A stretch of 64,000 nt of DNA from Rachycentron canadum (taxonomy: Eukaryota > Chordata > Actinopteri > Carangiformes > Rachycentridae). Numbering within the stretch: position 1 is the stretch's first letter; every line of letters begins with the position of its first letter. The notes under the pieces are model-generated. The model was not told the origin of the DNA and ran no database searches. It saw nothing but the letters and a program-made list of their open reading frames with translations. The translations under genes and the position numbers were made by a program. Shown here piece after piece: positions 1 to 11,400 of the stretch. The stretch spans positions 4,488,037 to 4,552,036 of the forward strand of contig CM076651.1 in the NCBI GenBank assembly GCA_038496675.1, read 5' to 3'.

Positions 1-148
1 CTATGCACAGAAATATCAGCAAGGAGGCAAAAAAAAACCAACGTAGCAATGTATAACAGAGTGGCAATCCTGTCCATGACCTGAGAAAACAAAGATTTGA
101 TAAGTGACTGGTTCATGGATAAAGATAAATCTATGCATGGGTCTCCTT

Positions 149-348
149 TTAACCCTTGTTATTAATTCCATCAAAGTGATTCAAGAGTATTGTGTGGCCA
201 AACCTGCATAGATCTTGATCGATCTGTAAAGACTGGTTTCTTGTGTCAGTGTGGATTGTCACGTTGTCTTGGCAGGTAGTCACAGTCACAGGTGGGGTAT
301 TGGCCACGCTGGTGCTCATTCTGTCAGCGCAGTCATAAACAGGTTGGC
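149..348 (-). CDS. Candidate cytoplasmic tail exon of the CD300-like gene
   Basis: After an acceptor AATCATCAG (349-357) a phase-1 frame stays open for 66 codons to TAA at 149-151. It contains PVYDCADRM and a Thr/Ser-rich stretch and ends DGINNKG. It joins in frame to the candidate transmembrane exon. No ITIM or ITAM spacing is visible. It is supported only by open frame and splice phase, since I recognise no homology. Confidence 0.35.
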
Positions 349-2537
349 CTGATGATTAAGAAAAAAGTTATCAAATGTGACCACATGAAATACATATTTC
401 TCAACAGCCAATGAATGCAATGAATCAGAGCCTATCAGTAAATTATAATACATATATAAAATCAATGTTTATAAGGTAATATACATACCATATTGAAGTT
501 TTTTTAGAGTTACAAATTTTGATATTTGATATATATATCAACTAATGGCTTGGCTTTTTTGTTTGTAGTTAATGCCAATGAGAAGTTCTGTAGTGTGTCT
601 TGGCTCAGTAAAGACATTGGTATGCAGTGCTGTTTGACACAGTGTCTTTTTTCAGTATGACCACTAGGGGTCAATAAAGTCAACTCTGACACACAAGGAC
701 TTAAGCACTGAAGGATGTGTTGATTTTCACGAAGAATTGGAAGAAAGAAGGGAAGTTTCACAATTGTCTTGGTATTAAAGAAACAGCCATAGCCACACCC
801 ACCAAACTAAACTAAACTGAATGGAAAATATTCACAGTCCGGGACAAACACTGAACTGATTGTGACAGGAGTGCCAGTGAACAAAGAGCCTTATATTCAT
901 TTCTGTCCTCCTCCCACCCTGTACGAAACAGCCAAATTGAAGGTTTAAAGGTAGGTTGTGCCATTAAATCTTGACCTTTATAACTCTACAGTATAACTTG
1001 TAAAACACTGATTCTCTTAAAGGAACAACCATTCACACTGACACGAAAAGATTGTTCACACACACAAATTTACTTGAATCCCCATAGCAAACCGTCAAAG
1101 GCCCCGCTATGATGAGTTGCCATAACCACACTCACCATCCATTGTGGTAACAGAGAGCACCTTGCTGTCAATGCATTTTCTTGCGTAACACAGGAGATAG
1201 AGCAGAAGAAGTATACATGATTGTGAAACTTTATCTTGAGAAGTATTACAATCATACCTGTAAAATCATAAAATTTTAATGGCTGCATAATGATAATAAA
1301 TATGAATGAGTTATGATGCATGCATAAAACCCATGGACCTAGTGGAAAATATGTTCTTGACTTGATATTTAGAGAGAGAATACAATACAACATTGAATCT
1401 GTTCTTACCCTGCATATTAACAACATAGATGCAGTTGTTATCTGCAGGCACCAAAACCTGCACAGAGAGGATCTCGCTCTTCTGGCTGCTTACATCATTA
1501 CTGGCAATACAGTAATAATCACTGTCCTTTTCCACTGTGCTGCAGTTTAGGTGCAGGTCTGATGACATGAGCAGACGAAAGTCCTTGTGGTGAGTGCATT
1601 GATACCAGGTGTAGCGAACGCCACTGCCTTTTGTACAACCACAGCGCACAGTCACTGACAGCCCCCAACAAGTCGGCCTGGCCACCAAAGAGCGTGTCGG
1701 CCAAAGTCTGGGTTTAGATACTGGAACTTGCACAAAGAAAAAAACAAAACAAAAAAACAATACGTTTGAAATCATTCAGTTTAACAGTGTTCAAACATTG
1801 TTCATAAATATCAATGATATTGTGAGTCAGTTTTATTCTTACCTTCAGTAATAACAACATTAACTTTACTCATGATGTCACTATATATTTGGTGGGTTTT
1901 TATCCCAACCCAGTAGCCTCCAGTGTCTTCAAATTGGAGGTCTGTGACTTTCACAAACAGGCCGAATCTTCCTGCATCTATTATGTGAGACCTGCCTCTG
2001 ACTTTGTAAACATCTTCCACCAGAATCTCACAGATGTTTCTGGAGTCCCCTCGGCACCAGTACTTTTTATAGTAGCGGAATCGGCTTGTGTCATAGTTGC
2101 ATTTGAGAATGAATTCACCTCCAACATGTGCTGTAATGGTTTCTTTTTCACACCTGAGCTGGAGACTTACTGAAAGGCAGAGTCAAATTAGACCAAAACC
2201 AAAAGCATAGCATCTGCTTGATAATAAGATATTATAGCCGTGGCATTCAGACAAAGTTCTGGGTTTAGAAGGAACATGTTTGTAGTGATATGTTTATACT
2301 CCCATGTGAAAAATTATCATTTTTACAGATAGAGATGCTTTTTCAGAATCATACACTCACATAAAATCAAGCATTCATTTGCTAAAGTGTATGTATGTTA
2401 AATTATGTTAAAGTATGTTTGCAATTTATTTCTCTTTTAGAAGGTTTATGATACATTTTTTAAAGATAATGACAAATAAAAGGATGATAATAAGTTCACT
2501 CACCATGGAGAAGCAAACTCAAACACAATATCTTCAT
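149..2537 (-). CDS. CD300/pIgR-like (CMRF35-like) Ig-superfamily receptor
   Basis: Likely a leukocyte surface receptor. Exons read on the minus strand: 2504-2537 (start MKILCLSLLLH, hydrophobic signal core), 1843-2169 (Ig V-type domain 1), 1409-1726 (Ig domain 2), then less certain 1136-1234 and 149-348. All introns I place are phase 1, as is usual for Ig-superfamily genes. Domain 1 has FILKCNYD, then KYWCRG and NICEILVEDV, the extra cysteine pair typical of CD300/pIgR V domains, and ends EDTGGYWVGI. Domain 2 has SVTVRCGC, YTWYQC and DSDYYCIASN. The fish family is multicopy and poorly named, so I give no symbol. Oddity: domain 1 has Val where the canonical second Ig cysteine is expected. I saw no clear ITIM or ITAM in the proposed tail. 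The family call is firm for the Ig exons; intactness of the gene is not. Confidence 0.72.
1136..1234 (-). CDS. Candidate transmembrane exon of the CD300-like gene
   Basis: Using an acceptor CAAG just above 1234 and the donor GTGAGT below 1136 keeps phase 1 to 1 and gives DKVSQ, then CILLLLYLLCYARKC and a basic stop-transfer-like run. The hydrophobic core is only about 12 residues, short for a membrane helix. A better-looking acceptor (TTTACAG at 1258-1264) puts the exon in another frame without a clear membrane helix. Both choices are inference. Confidence 0.35.
1409..1726 (-). CDS. CD300-like gene, Ig domain 2 exon
   Basis: The acceptor is GCAAG ending at 1727 and the donor GTAAGA follows 1409; phase is 1 to 1, encoding about 106 residues. 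The domain runs VPVSKPRLWPTRS, SVTVRCGCTKG, RYTWYQCTHH and STVEKDSDYYCIASND, with both core cysteines present. It is shorter between the YQC and LNCS segments than a full V domain. The last dozen residues (NNCIYVVNMQG) look like a membrane-proximal stalk, so a donor slightly upstream cannot be excluded. Confidence 0.72.
1843..2169 (-). CDS. CD300-like gene, Ig V-type domain 1 exon
   Basis: The acceptor is TTTCAG at 2170-2175 and the donor GTAAGA follows 1843; phase is 1 to 1, encoding about 109 residues. The exon carries the first Ig cysteine (FILKCNYD), the CD300-type KYWCRG with its partner cysteine in NICEI, a basic patch VRGRSHIIDAGRFGLFV, and the LQFEDTGGYW loop. The residue after the final YW is Val (codon at 1907-1909 on the plus strand) where family members normally carry Cys. 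Confidence 0.8.
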
Positions 2538-3030
2538 GCTGGCGCAGGTAAGACTATGTAAAAAGATGAAACCATAATCAATGCTCGGGAAATGCGAGAG
2601 GTGGACTGTGGTAAATGTAGCTTCCTGTGAGCTGGGGGTGACAAAAACAAATGTGTTTCTCTGCCCAGAACACACATATGACAAATAAGTCACCTTCATT
2701 TCCTGGTGCACTGAAAAACTTTTTAAAACACAACTTTTTATTTAATGCGTTGATTGCTGTTGTCTTTTTTTATTATGTACTCTCATTTCACTATGTAAGT
2801 TTGATTGTTCAAGCAAATGTGTCATTTGTGGAATCCACTTAAAATATGCAGAGATTTGGTTTTATGACTGAGGAAGCTTAATTTTCACTGTGGCAAAAGC
2901 CCCTTTTTGGCTTTCCCCGACCTTTTAGGTCATTCATCCATGAAACAGAAATTTTGGGGATTCATTATGTAGAACCTCATCAATGATAAACTTAAATTTT
3001 ATATTGAATTATCAATTCTACCGGCAGACA

Positions 3031-3550
3031 ACAACGAAGGGGCCAACACTGGATTAGAGGGCCTTCTGCAAGTGAGCTATGGCTCCAGGGCTGAGGCAGG
3101 AGTAGAAAAAATCATAGTGATAACAATAGCACAGATTTGTTTCTTTGTATTTCTTAAAGGTAAAATACATCTGTCTGATCTTCAACACATCTTATATGGG
3201 AATGGGGAAGTGAGAAGTTTTAAATGAGACAGCTAAATTCTCAGTTTTTTGAAGGTTTCAGAAACCATTACAGATACTTATGGGGAACCCGCTTGGCCAA
3301 TAATAAGTATCGCTACTTCATCTTCATTGCAACTGAGGACATTTTGAGTGCCATCATCAAAAAGAATAAAATAATATATTAAAACAATTAATAGATCGTC
3401 CCAATGGCAGCATATACACAGATAATAAAACAGGACAAAGAACAGTGCCCTGAGTCACCCCTTAGTTAAAAAATGGTACAGCAAAAATGTAACAAGTACA
3501 ACAAAAATTGTTTTGATAATAAAATGTGCCACAATTATAATGGATGGATA
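3031..3550. repeat. Dispersed repeat, copy 1
   Basis: This stretch is clearly homologous to the second copy at about 5995-6530, in the same orientation. Shared blocks include GGGGCCAACACTGGATTAGA, GAGCTATGGCTCCAGGGCT, CAGAAACCATTACAGAT, CCCAATGGCAGCATATACAC and TTTTGATAATAAAATGTG. It encodes nothing recognisable. The family is unknown to me; it looks like a non-autonomous teleost element. Confidence 0.75.
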
Positions 3551-4209
3551 ATGAAACAATTCTCTCAGGCTGTCAGATTGTAAAAATATTTGCTGTATCA
3601 GACTTAATACCAGCAGTGATGTTTTTGATTTACTCAGACCAGTGAACTGAACCACTCAGGGTCACGTTAAGAATAGCAATTTGTGTTAGATTACTACAGA
3701 ACCACTAGATGTCACCAAACAACCGGCGTATGCACCTGCTGATGGCAGGATGCAAGGCACAGTCAGTGTGTCTAGCATGTGATATTTGACAACTGGTAGC
3801 TCTTTTTTTCAGTATGTTTTCCTTTTTATTTAGAAATACTGGTATTTTCATCTTTAAATCCTTCTACTTAACTATATGGGATATTCTTATACATGTATGT
3901 TGTATTATATTTACTCATATTCTCTATTCATATTAATATGGAGTTAGCTGTATATAATATAAAGTCTTGTTTGGGTGGCTTATTGCCCATAGTGCCTGGA
4001 AATAGCCCTCTTCCCATTGCTCTTCAAAGGCTGTGGTTAGAAACTGGATTACCAATTACACAAAATTACAGCAAGATAATACATTTGGGTTTTAAAAGGA
4101 ATAGCAGAGTTTATTTCATATTGTTTCATCTCAAACACTATGAGGTGGGTGGGGGGTTACCTAAACAAATGGCACCTGGGGATGTACTGTACATAGACAT
4201 ACATGCCTA

Positions 4210-4784
4210 GAAGAGAGCTGGAGAGTTCAGTGGGCCTCAGGTTATTGCAGGAGTTCAGGATTCTCAGACTCCCTTTCACTTCACCACTCCTTCTGCTTCT
4301 GCTTCCATCCCAAACCACACACCCCCTCCACTCCTCCAGTGTGTCCTGAATGTTGTCTAACAGGCAAGACTGCCTGCATTGCACTTGGGTAGGATCGGCT
4401 AGTCGTGCTTGTTTCTGTGCATAATTATGCAGGCCACTCTGTTTTTGGGTGTTTCCCACCCATTTCTTCTGTGAGACCATGATGCAAAGAAACACCCGGG
4501 TGAATTTAGGACCCAGTGAGAGACAGCAAGGGGGCGTGGCAAAATTTTTAATCTGACCACAAAACCTGTTAGCTTATTCTTTCTTCCTCTAAAACAGCTT
4601 GCATACTTCCCCCACAATATTTCCTTGATGAGAGACGCAATAGAGAAGTTCTCTGTCAACAACAGAAGTGCCACAGCCCTGAACCCAAACTTTGGTGACC
4701 CTACTCAATGACCCATGGACAAGGACCTTTGTGTCCTGACATGCCTGTGAAAGGTGTCCAATCCCAGGCAGTGCACATCCAGCC
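4210..4784 (+). promoter_or_regulatory. PTPN22: Putative PTPN22 5' UTR / proximal promoter
   Basis: Sequence immediately upstream of the first coding exon. It has a GC box-like GGGGGCGTGGC near 4531, a RUNX-like TGACCACA near 4553 and pyrimidine-rich TTCTTTCTTCCTC near 4579, compatible with a lymphoid promoter. No TATA box was recognised. Motif matches of this size occur by chance, so this is inference from position. Confidence 0.3.
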
Positions 4785-4886
4785 ATGGAGCAGGAGACCA
4801 GGATACTGAAGAGCTTCCTAATCCAGCTGGAGAGACAGGAGGCTGTGGATGAAGGGGAACCGAATGGCATTGTTGGGGAGTTTGCT
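4785..4886 (+). CDS. PTPN22: PTPN22 exon 1 (start codon exon)
   Basis: ATG at 4785 opens MEQETRILKSFLIQL and the 34-codon frame runs in phase 0 into the donor GCT|GTGAGTCG. It parallels the human start, which is likewise an acidic, helix-forming lead before the KxxSTKYKxDKTYP block in exon 2. The GEFA just before the donor corresponds to human ANEFL. The preceding bases CAGCC are an acceptable Kozak context. Confidence 0.82.
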
Positions 4887-7800
4887 GTGAGTCGAGATTT
4901 ATGTTTCATTTGTTTAAGCTCTGTTGTGAGTGGTATTGTAGACGAAGCCGCCACGCTGTAGACCTATGTCTCCTGTAACTTTCATTATCATGTCAGCGGT
5001 CATAATTGCCATGCTGTTTATTCTGACTGGATTGAGAGCAAGTACAATAAGACTGAAAGCTCCAAATTTTCTCGAAAGATTTTCTCAAAAGAATTTCCTT
5101 ATTCAAAAGTTTCAGGGAAGTGACATGCTACTGTTGTATAAACAGCTCTAACGTCACATTTAGGCTTCCTCTTTGCACTGATGCTTTTTATTAAAGGCAC
5201 ATGACAATTAATCACTGTCATCTGTTCATTTAACATTTAAAAGATCAAGTAGATATAATAATTAATGTACATTTGCATGTAAGTAAGTGTGAGCTTCTGC
5301 CATGGTGATGAGTGACATACCAGCGTCCGAGGACAGCTCATGCTGCTGTCATGCTGCTACCACCCCAACCACCCCACAGAGGAAGGGGTCTCTTGCATCA
5401 CTTCCTTTTCAGAACAAAAAGCACTCTGTGGTGTTAGCAGCGCAGATGGTCTGCAAGGCCTTTAAGACTTTTCAGAACTGTGAGAAACCGCTTCTAAACA
5501 AAAAGACCAGTGTTTCAACATATCCAGTAAGCATGGATGTGGCATGAGTTTGAGTGTCAAATCTTCCACACAGTACATTTGGATTGGAAGTCCTCTCAGC
5601 CTGTGAGACATCGCGCTAGTTTCTACTAAAATGAGTCACGGATTCTGGTCATCAAGTGTTGAATCACATAAAACTGACCAAGCGTGACCATTGAGCAATG
5701 AACACGTGTAATTTGTCTGACTTTCCTTTCTCTTTTTCCCTGACTCCTATGTAAATAAGTAAACAAAGCTTTATTTATATATCATCTGACACTTAAAGTA
5801 TTAAAAACCATGCAAACACCAGTTTAAAAACAAAACAAAGGAGTATAAGTGAGTTTGAGATGCTGATAATCTAATAGTAAGAGGTAAATTATTCCAAATT
5901 TGGGGGCAATGACTGTGAATGCTCAGTCTCATTTGAGGTTAAGCTCTCAGAACATCGCTGGTTAACCAGCCTGAGAAACATTTCAATACAGCAAACAACA
6001 AAGAAGGGGCCAACACTGGATTAGAGGACTGGATACAGCATTTTGGACCTTCTGCAGATGAGCTATGGCTCCAGGGCTAAGGCAGGAGCAGAAAGAATCA
6101 TAGTGATGACAATAGCACAGATTTATTTTTTAGAATTTCTGAAAGGTAAAACACATCTTTCTGATCATCAACACATTTTTTATGTGAATGGAGATAAGTG
6201 AGTCAGATGAGTCAAATGGGATAGCAAATTCTTCAGTTTTTTAAAGGTCTCAGAAACCATTACAGATTATTTGAAACACCCACTTAGCCAGTAATAAGTA
6301 TCTCTACTTTATCTGCATTGAAACTGAGGACATTTTAAGACATGCCGCTGAGTGCCACAAGAAAAATGAATAAAAAGCTCTATTAAAACAATGTCCCAAT
6401 GGCAGCATATACACAGGGAAAAAAAAGGGCAAAGACCTGAGCCCCGAGTCACTCCTTATCTGAAAGACTTTACAACAAAAATGGCTAAAAATGGTTTTGA
6501 TAATAAAATGTGTCACAAGTATAATGGATTTGTATCAGTTGATAAAAATGTTTAATTTTACAGTTATGAACCACAGAAACCCAGATATGCTGAACCTCAT
6601 GTTACTTTGCAAACAAACACACGCTCATATACTGTAATTGCAACTTTACTTGTGTACAGTTGGTTTCAAAAGCTTGTTCTTTGTGGTAAATAGTGGGGGA
6701 AAAAATTACAAACTAACTCCACAACTAACTTCAAGGAATTGCAACCGAATTGGAGGAATTGTACTGGATTCAGTTTCCCCTAATGTTTTTCAGAGGTTGA
6801 AGAGCCAGTCAACCAAGTACCGTACTGACAAGACCTACCCCACCAAGGTAGCAGAAAAGCAGGAAAACATCAAGAAGAACCGTTACAAGGACATTGTTCC
6901 CTGTAAGCTCTGCTTAAGGCTGATTTGTAGAAATGTGGCTTAATTTATGTTTTTGCATAAGATTAATAAATATAATTCTGAACCACAGCAGACAAGTGTC
7001 TCATAAAATATTGATTTCCATATGTTATGCTCCATTAATATTGAGCTACAAGTGTAGATTAATGTTTGTTTTTTTTTTATCATGGGTGAATCATAGGTTG
7101 CATGACTTTTAGAATATAAATCATTAAAGTTAGCATTAGTAGTGCAATGCTATCCTTTAATTAATTTTATCTGTTATAACCTGAAATTACAAAAAGTTCA
7201 TGACCAAAAAAAAAAGCTCCATCAGGTTAGTTAGTAATGTGGTGAATGTTTGACTTAAGTTCATATAGTTGATTTATTTTTTATTACATATTCTAATATT
7301 TATCATCAGACAACTGGAATATGTCCATTTAGTATTAAAGAAATACAACAAATACTAACTCTACTATACTAACCCTATTCTATTAAAAATTCTACTTTTT
7401 TCTATTTGTATTTATCCTATGTGTCTATATTCTAAACGGTTGTTAAGTTCAGTAAATGACTTCTGAGTCGAGTGTAAATGATATTTAACACGACTACATA
7501 TCTCCCTCTCTTTAGTTGACCACAGCAGAGTAAAGCTCACTCTCACCACAGCTAAAAATGACACAGACTACATCAACGCCAATTTCATTAAGGTAAATTA
7601 ACAGTGTCCTGTAAAGAGAATATTTTCTTTTAGTGTTGCATGTGTATTTTCACTCTGCTGTACATGCACAAAACTAATAATATGACCTCTTGACGATATG
7701 CTGTGTTTTGTCTACAGGGAGTGTCGGGTTCAAGGGCGTACATTGCTACGCAGGGTCCTCTACCCCACACAGTACTGGACTTCTTGAGGATGATTTGGGA

Positions 7801-8389
7801 GTACAACATAAAGGTACAGCATGAACCCGCTGCCTTCTGTGGACACAACAAGGTGTCTTTAACACAGTCGTGTTGCTCTCAAAACAACCATTGAATGATC
7901 AAAAGAGCTCCTGCTTTGCCTGTACTGTACTTTTGAACATCCGCCCACCCACGGTTAAAGATGTGCTCGTATATATATTTTGGTACATTTTATCTCTCAT
8001 TTGTTGTTTGACTCTAGGTTGTTGTGATGGCCTGTCGAGAGTTTGAGATGGGAAAGGTAACATGATAAAGATATCATTCCTTGGCCATCAATACCTGTGC
8101 ATGTACTGTATATGTGCAGATGTAATGCACTTTTCTTGGTTTCTTTCTTTCTGTTTTTATATAGAAAAAGTGTGAGCGCTACTGGCCACTGAAACAAGAG
8201 GAGCCATTTGTCTGTGACTCTTTTACAGTCTACTGTGTGAGTTTGCTCAGTTGCACTTCCTACTCTTACCATTACTGAACCATAACATATGCTGATCATA
8301 TGCTATTTTTAATACAATGACTAGAGAAGAAATTTGCAACATCTACCTTTTTAGAAATCAGGAAAAACAAAACAAAACGATGCACTGTT

Positions 8390-8426
<37 letters not shown>

Positions 8427-11400
8427 GGATTCTGAGGAAAATAAAGGAGATTATTTGACAAGGACGCTAAGGGTAACTTACCGCAGTGTGAGTAGTGTTT
8501 ATACTTTTATTGTGAGAATAACTGTCACAGTAGAAATTGTCATTACATCATCTGCTGATGTGTTGCAAAGACTAGGAGACAAGATGTGCTCATGTCTAAT
8601 TAGTTTGATCATTTGATTTGTGTAACTGTTCACAATCTGGTAGCAAATGTGTTTGCTGGTGTGCTATATACTTGTTATTGGGCTTGCATTGTAATTGTCT
8701 ACAATACTTCATTTTTTCCCCCAGTGTAGCCGAACTTTGAAACAGCTGCACTATGTCAACTGGCCAGATCACAGTGTACCAGACTCCATCCCTCCTATTC
8801 TGGAAATGTTGCATGAGATGCGTTCCTATCAGGACCATGATGACGTCCCTATCCTCATCCACTGCAGGTCAGCTACACATCCATAAAGAATTTAAAGCTG
8901 CCATTTGATTTATAAAAATTGTTGATTTATAAAAATAGTTGAATTGTAACAAAGTACATTTCAAGTGCGCTTCCTCAAAGAAAAGAGCAGATGAAGTGTC
9001 TCGATAAGACTATTATTTTTATCTGATTATCTGTCCTCTTGACTTTTTCTATTTTTCTGCAGCTTATGTATGACATGCACTATTGGCTGCAAATAAAGTT
9101 CATTATTACCATTATAATTATTTGATGGACACATGTCTTGTTAGAGAATCAGAGGATGAACTGTAACACTGGTCACACTGAAGAATCAAACTTGTGGTTT
9201 TGATTCACTAGTTACTATGGGGACGTATTTGGGCAGCGTGTATATGGCACTAGTTTAAGCCTCTCTGCATTGGAGAGAGGAAGTGTGCGTTGGTGGTTAG
9301 CCAATGGCCTACTGGGTTTTAATTTACACATGTCCCTTCCCCTCATTTTGTCCAGCATTTACACAATAGCTAATTTAAAACACACATTCATACTAATGTG
9401 GTCTGTCGATTCAGGAACATTTCTTTCTATGAATCATTGCACATCGTGTCAATATTTTTGGGTGTACACAAATATGCACTAGGCTGGCTATAGTAAGAGA
9501 TATGGAGTGGGTATTTTGAGGTTCATTGGGAGTATTGGAGCTGCGTGATATGAAATATATATATATTGTAATCATTTTGATTGTGATCTGCAAATGTAAT
9601 TTTAGTTAGAATGGTATATTGCAATTTGCAATGGTGCAGTGTTCGGACTGTCGCCTCACAGCAGGAAGTTTCTGGGTTTGAGGCATGTTCTCTCTGTGCC
9701 TGCTTGGGGTTCATCTGGGTATTCCAGCTTCCTCCCACAGTCCAAAGACCTTCATGTTTAGGTTAATTATTAAATTACCTGTGAGCATGAATGGTTGTTT
9801 GTCTCTATATATCGACCCTGTGATAGACTGGAGACTGCCCTCGCCCAATGTCAGCTGGATAAGTGCTATAGAAGATTGATGGATTTTAAATATATTTTGA
9901 TTACTTGTACAAACTAGTAACTGGTGAAGACAAGAGGCAGAATTTGTTCTGTGCCACCTCGGTTATAAAGAAAATGTGTTTATTTTTGTCATTATTGTAT
10001 CTATTATCGGCAACCACACAAGACTTTATTCAGTGGGAACAGAAAATGATTTTGCAAATATGGATGATGGACAAAGAGTGAGTTGTCTGATCAGTAATGT
10101 CACACCTTAAGTTGGTCAGGTACTACATTCCAATTGAGGTGAATGGGAAAATGGTCTGAGGCTTTCTCACACTGTTGAAGAACATGATATGAAAACATGC
10201 CACACTATGATGAGCCAACACCTTTTTGAGGATGATGTGATTGGATGGAATATTGAGTCAATAGCAGATCCAACCTACATACCAGACAGTCACCCCACTC
10301 TGGAGGGAGTTACACCGCTACAAAAAATGTTTCTGTTCCTTTACACTTAAAGAAAGGGACACGATATCACAAATCCCTAACCTCATACTATGCTACAGTT
10401 CAACACCACATCTAAATGAGGCCTTAAGAAGGAACATACAGTGGAAACAACTTGTCTGACACAGTAAAAACTGAATATTATGGGGTTCACCCATGTAATG
10501 TTTTCCACTATTTTGGTTTAGATTCTACGCAAGGTCATATCATTACACTTATTGATGACATAAAATTGTGCTGATAATAGCAGTGGAGGAACAACATTCA
10601 TGTGTGATAATATGAAAAAGTAAATTCATATTTCTTGAAATGACAGCAAAGGGGGGGAAATTTATGTTTAGTTTTTAATTTATAATTTAATTATTTTTAG
10701 GGTTTGAACCAGAAATAGATTTCATTTATTTATTTTTTTTATTTGGTCTTGGAATTTCAAAGAGCTCCACTAAGGGGAGCTTGGTTTTTGAGGTGAGACA
10801 AATCAGGAATTGATAGTACTCATGCGTTTAAACCTTCTTTTAGCTTCAGACGGGTGTCGTGTGCGTAATGCAGTACCTGAAAATCAGGACGCTGTGTTGT
10901 AAAATCTAACATTATATATGTCTGATGTCAAAAGTTCTATAACTGATCATTGTTTGTTAAAATGTTCTGCTTGGTGGGGGTAGTCTGAATGGTTAAAATA
11001 AGACTTTTTTTTGCTTCTGTGGTTGTAGTGCCGGATGTGGGAGAACAGGAGTTCTGTGTGTCATCGATTACACTTGGAACCTCCTGAAGAAACAGGTAAG
11101 ATTTCCATTTGCCAACACTGTTTTTCCTGTGACGGTTTAATTCAACAGTTAAAGATATCTGCTGTACTGTGCTGTTTGTGTGCTTGTTTTCAGATGATCA
11201 CTCCAAATTTCAGTATCTACGACTTGGTTCAAAGCATGAGAACCCAGAGGCCCTCTGTGGTTCAAACCAAGGTATTTATTTATTTTTTTTTAAGACATCA
11301 CATGTAGCAAATCTTCCAACAAGCAGAACCACATTTCAGGCAGTGCTTTATGTCAGTTCCTTCCTTCTCTCAAAGGCCTTTTGATGATTTATGTGTTTCG

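Larger units (their letters stand above)
2538..4784. other. Intergenic region between the CD300-like gene and PTPN22
   Basis: The two genes are divergently transcribed from this segment. It holds one copy of a dispersed repeat (about 3031-3550), AT-rich sequence without a supported gene, and the putative PTPN22 upstream region. Open frames here are short and lack coding features. Confidence 0.6.

Noticed and set aside
5302..5547. 81-codon plus-strand open frame in PTPN22 intron 1
   Set aside because: No homology, domain or splice partner; lies between two solid PTPN22 exons; composition looks non-coding.
10000..10460. Possible transposase remnant in PTPN22 intron 8
   Set aside because: Some frames give plausible short peptides but are broken repeatedly and no transposase motif could be identified.
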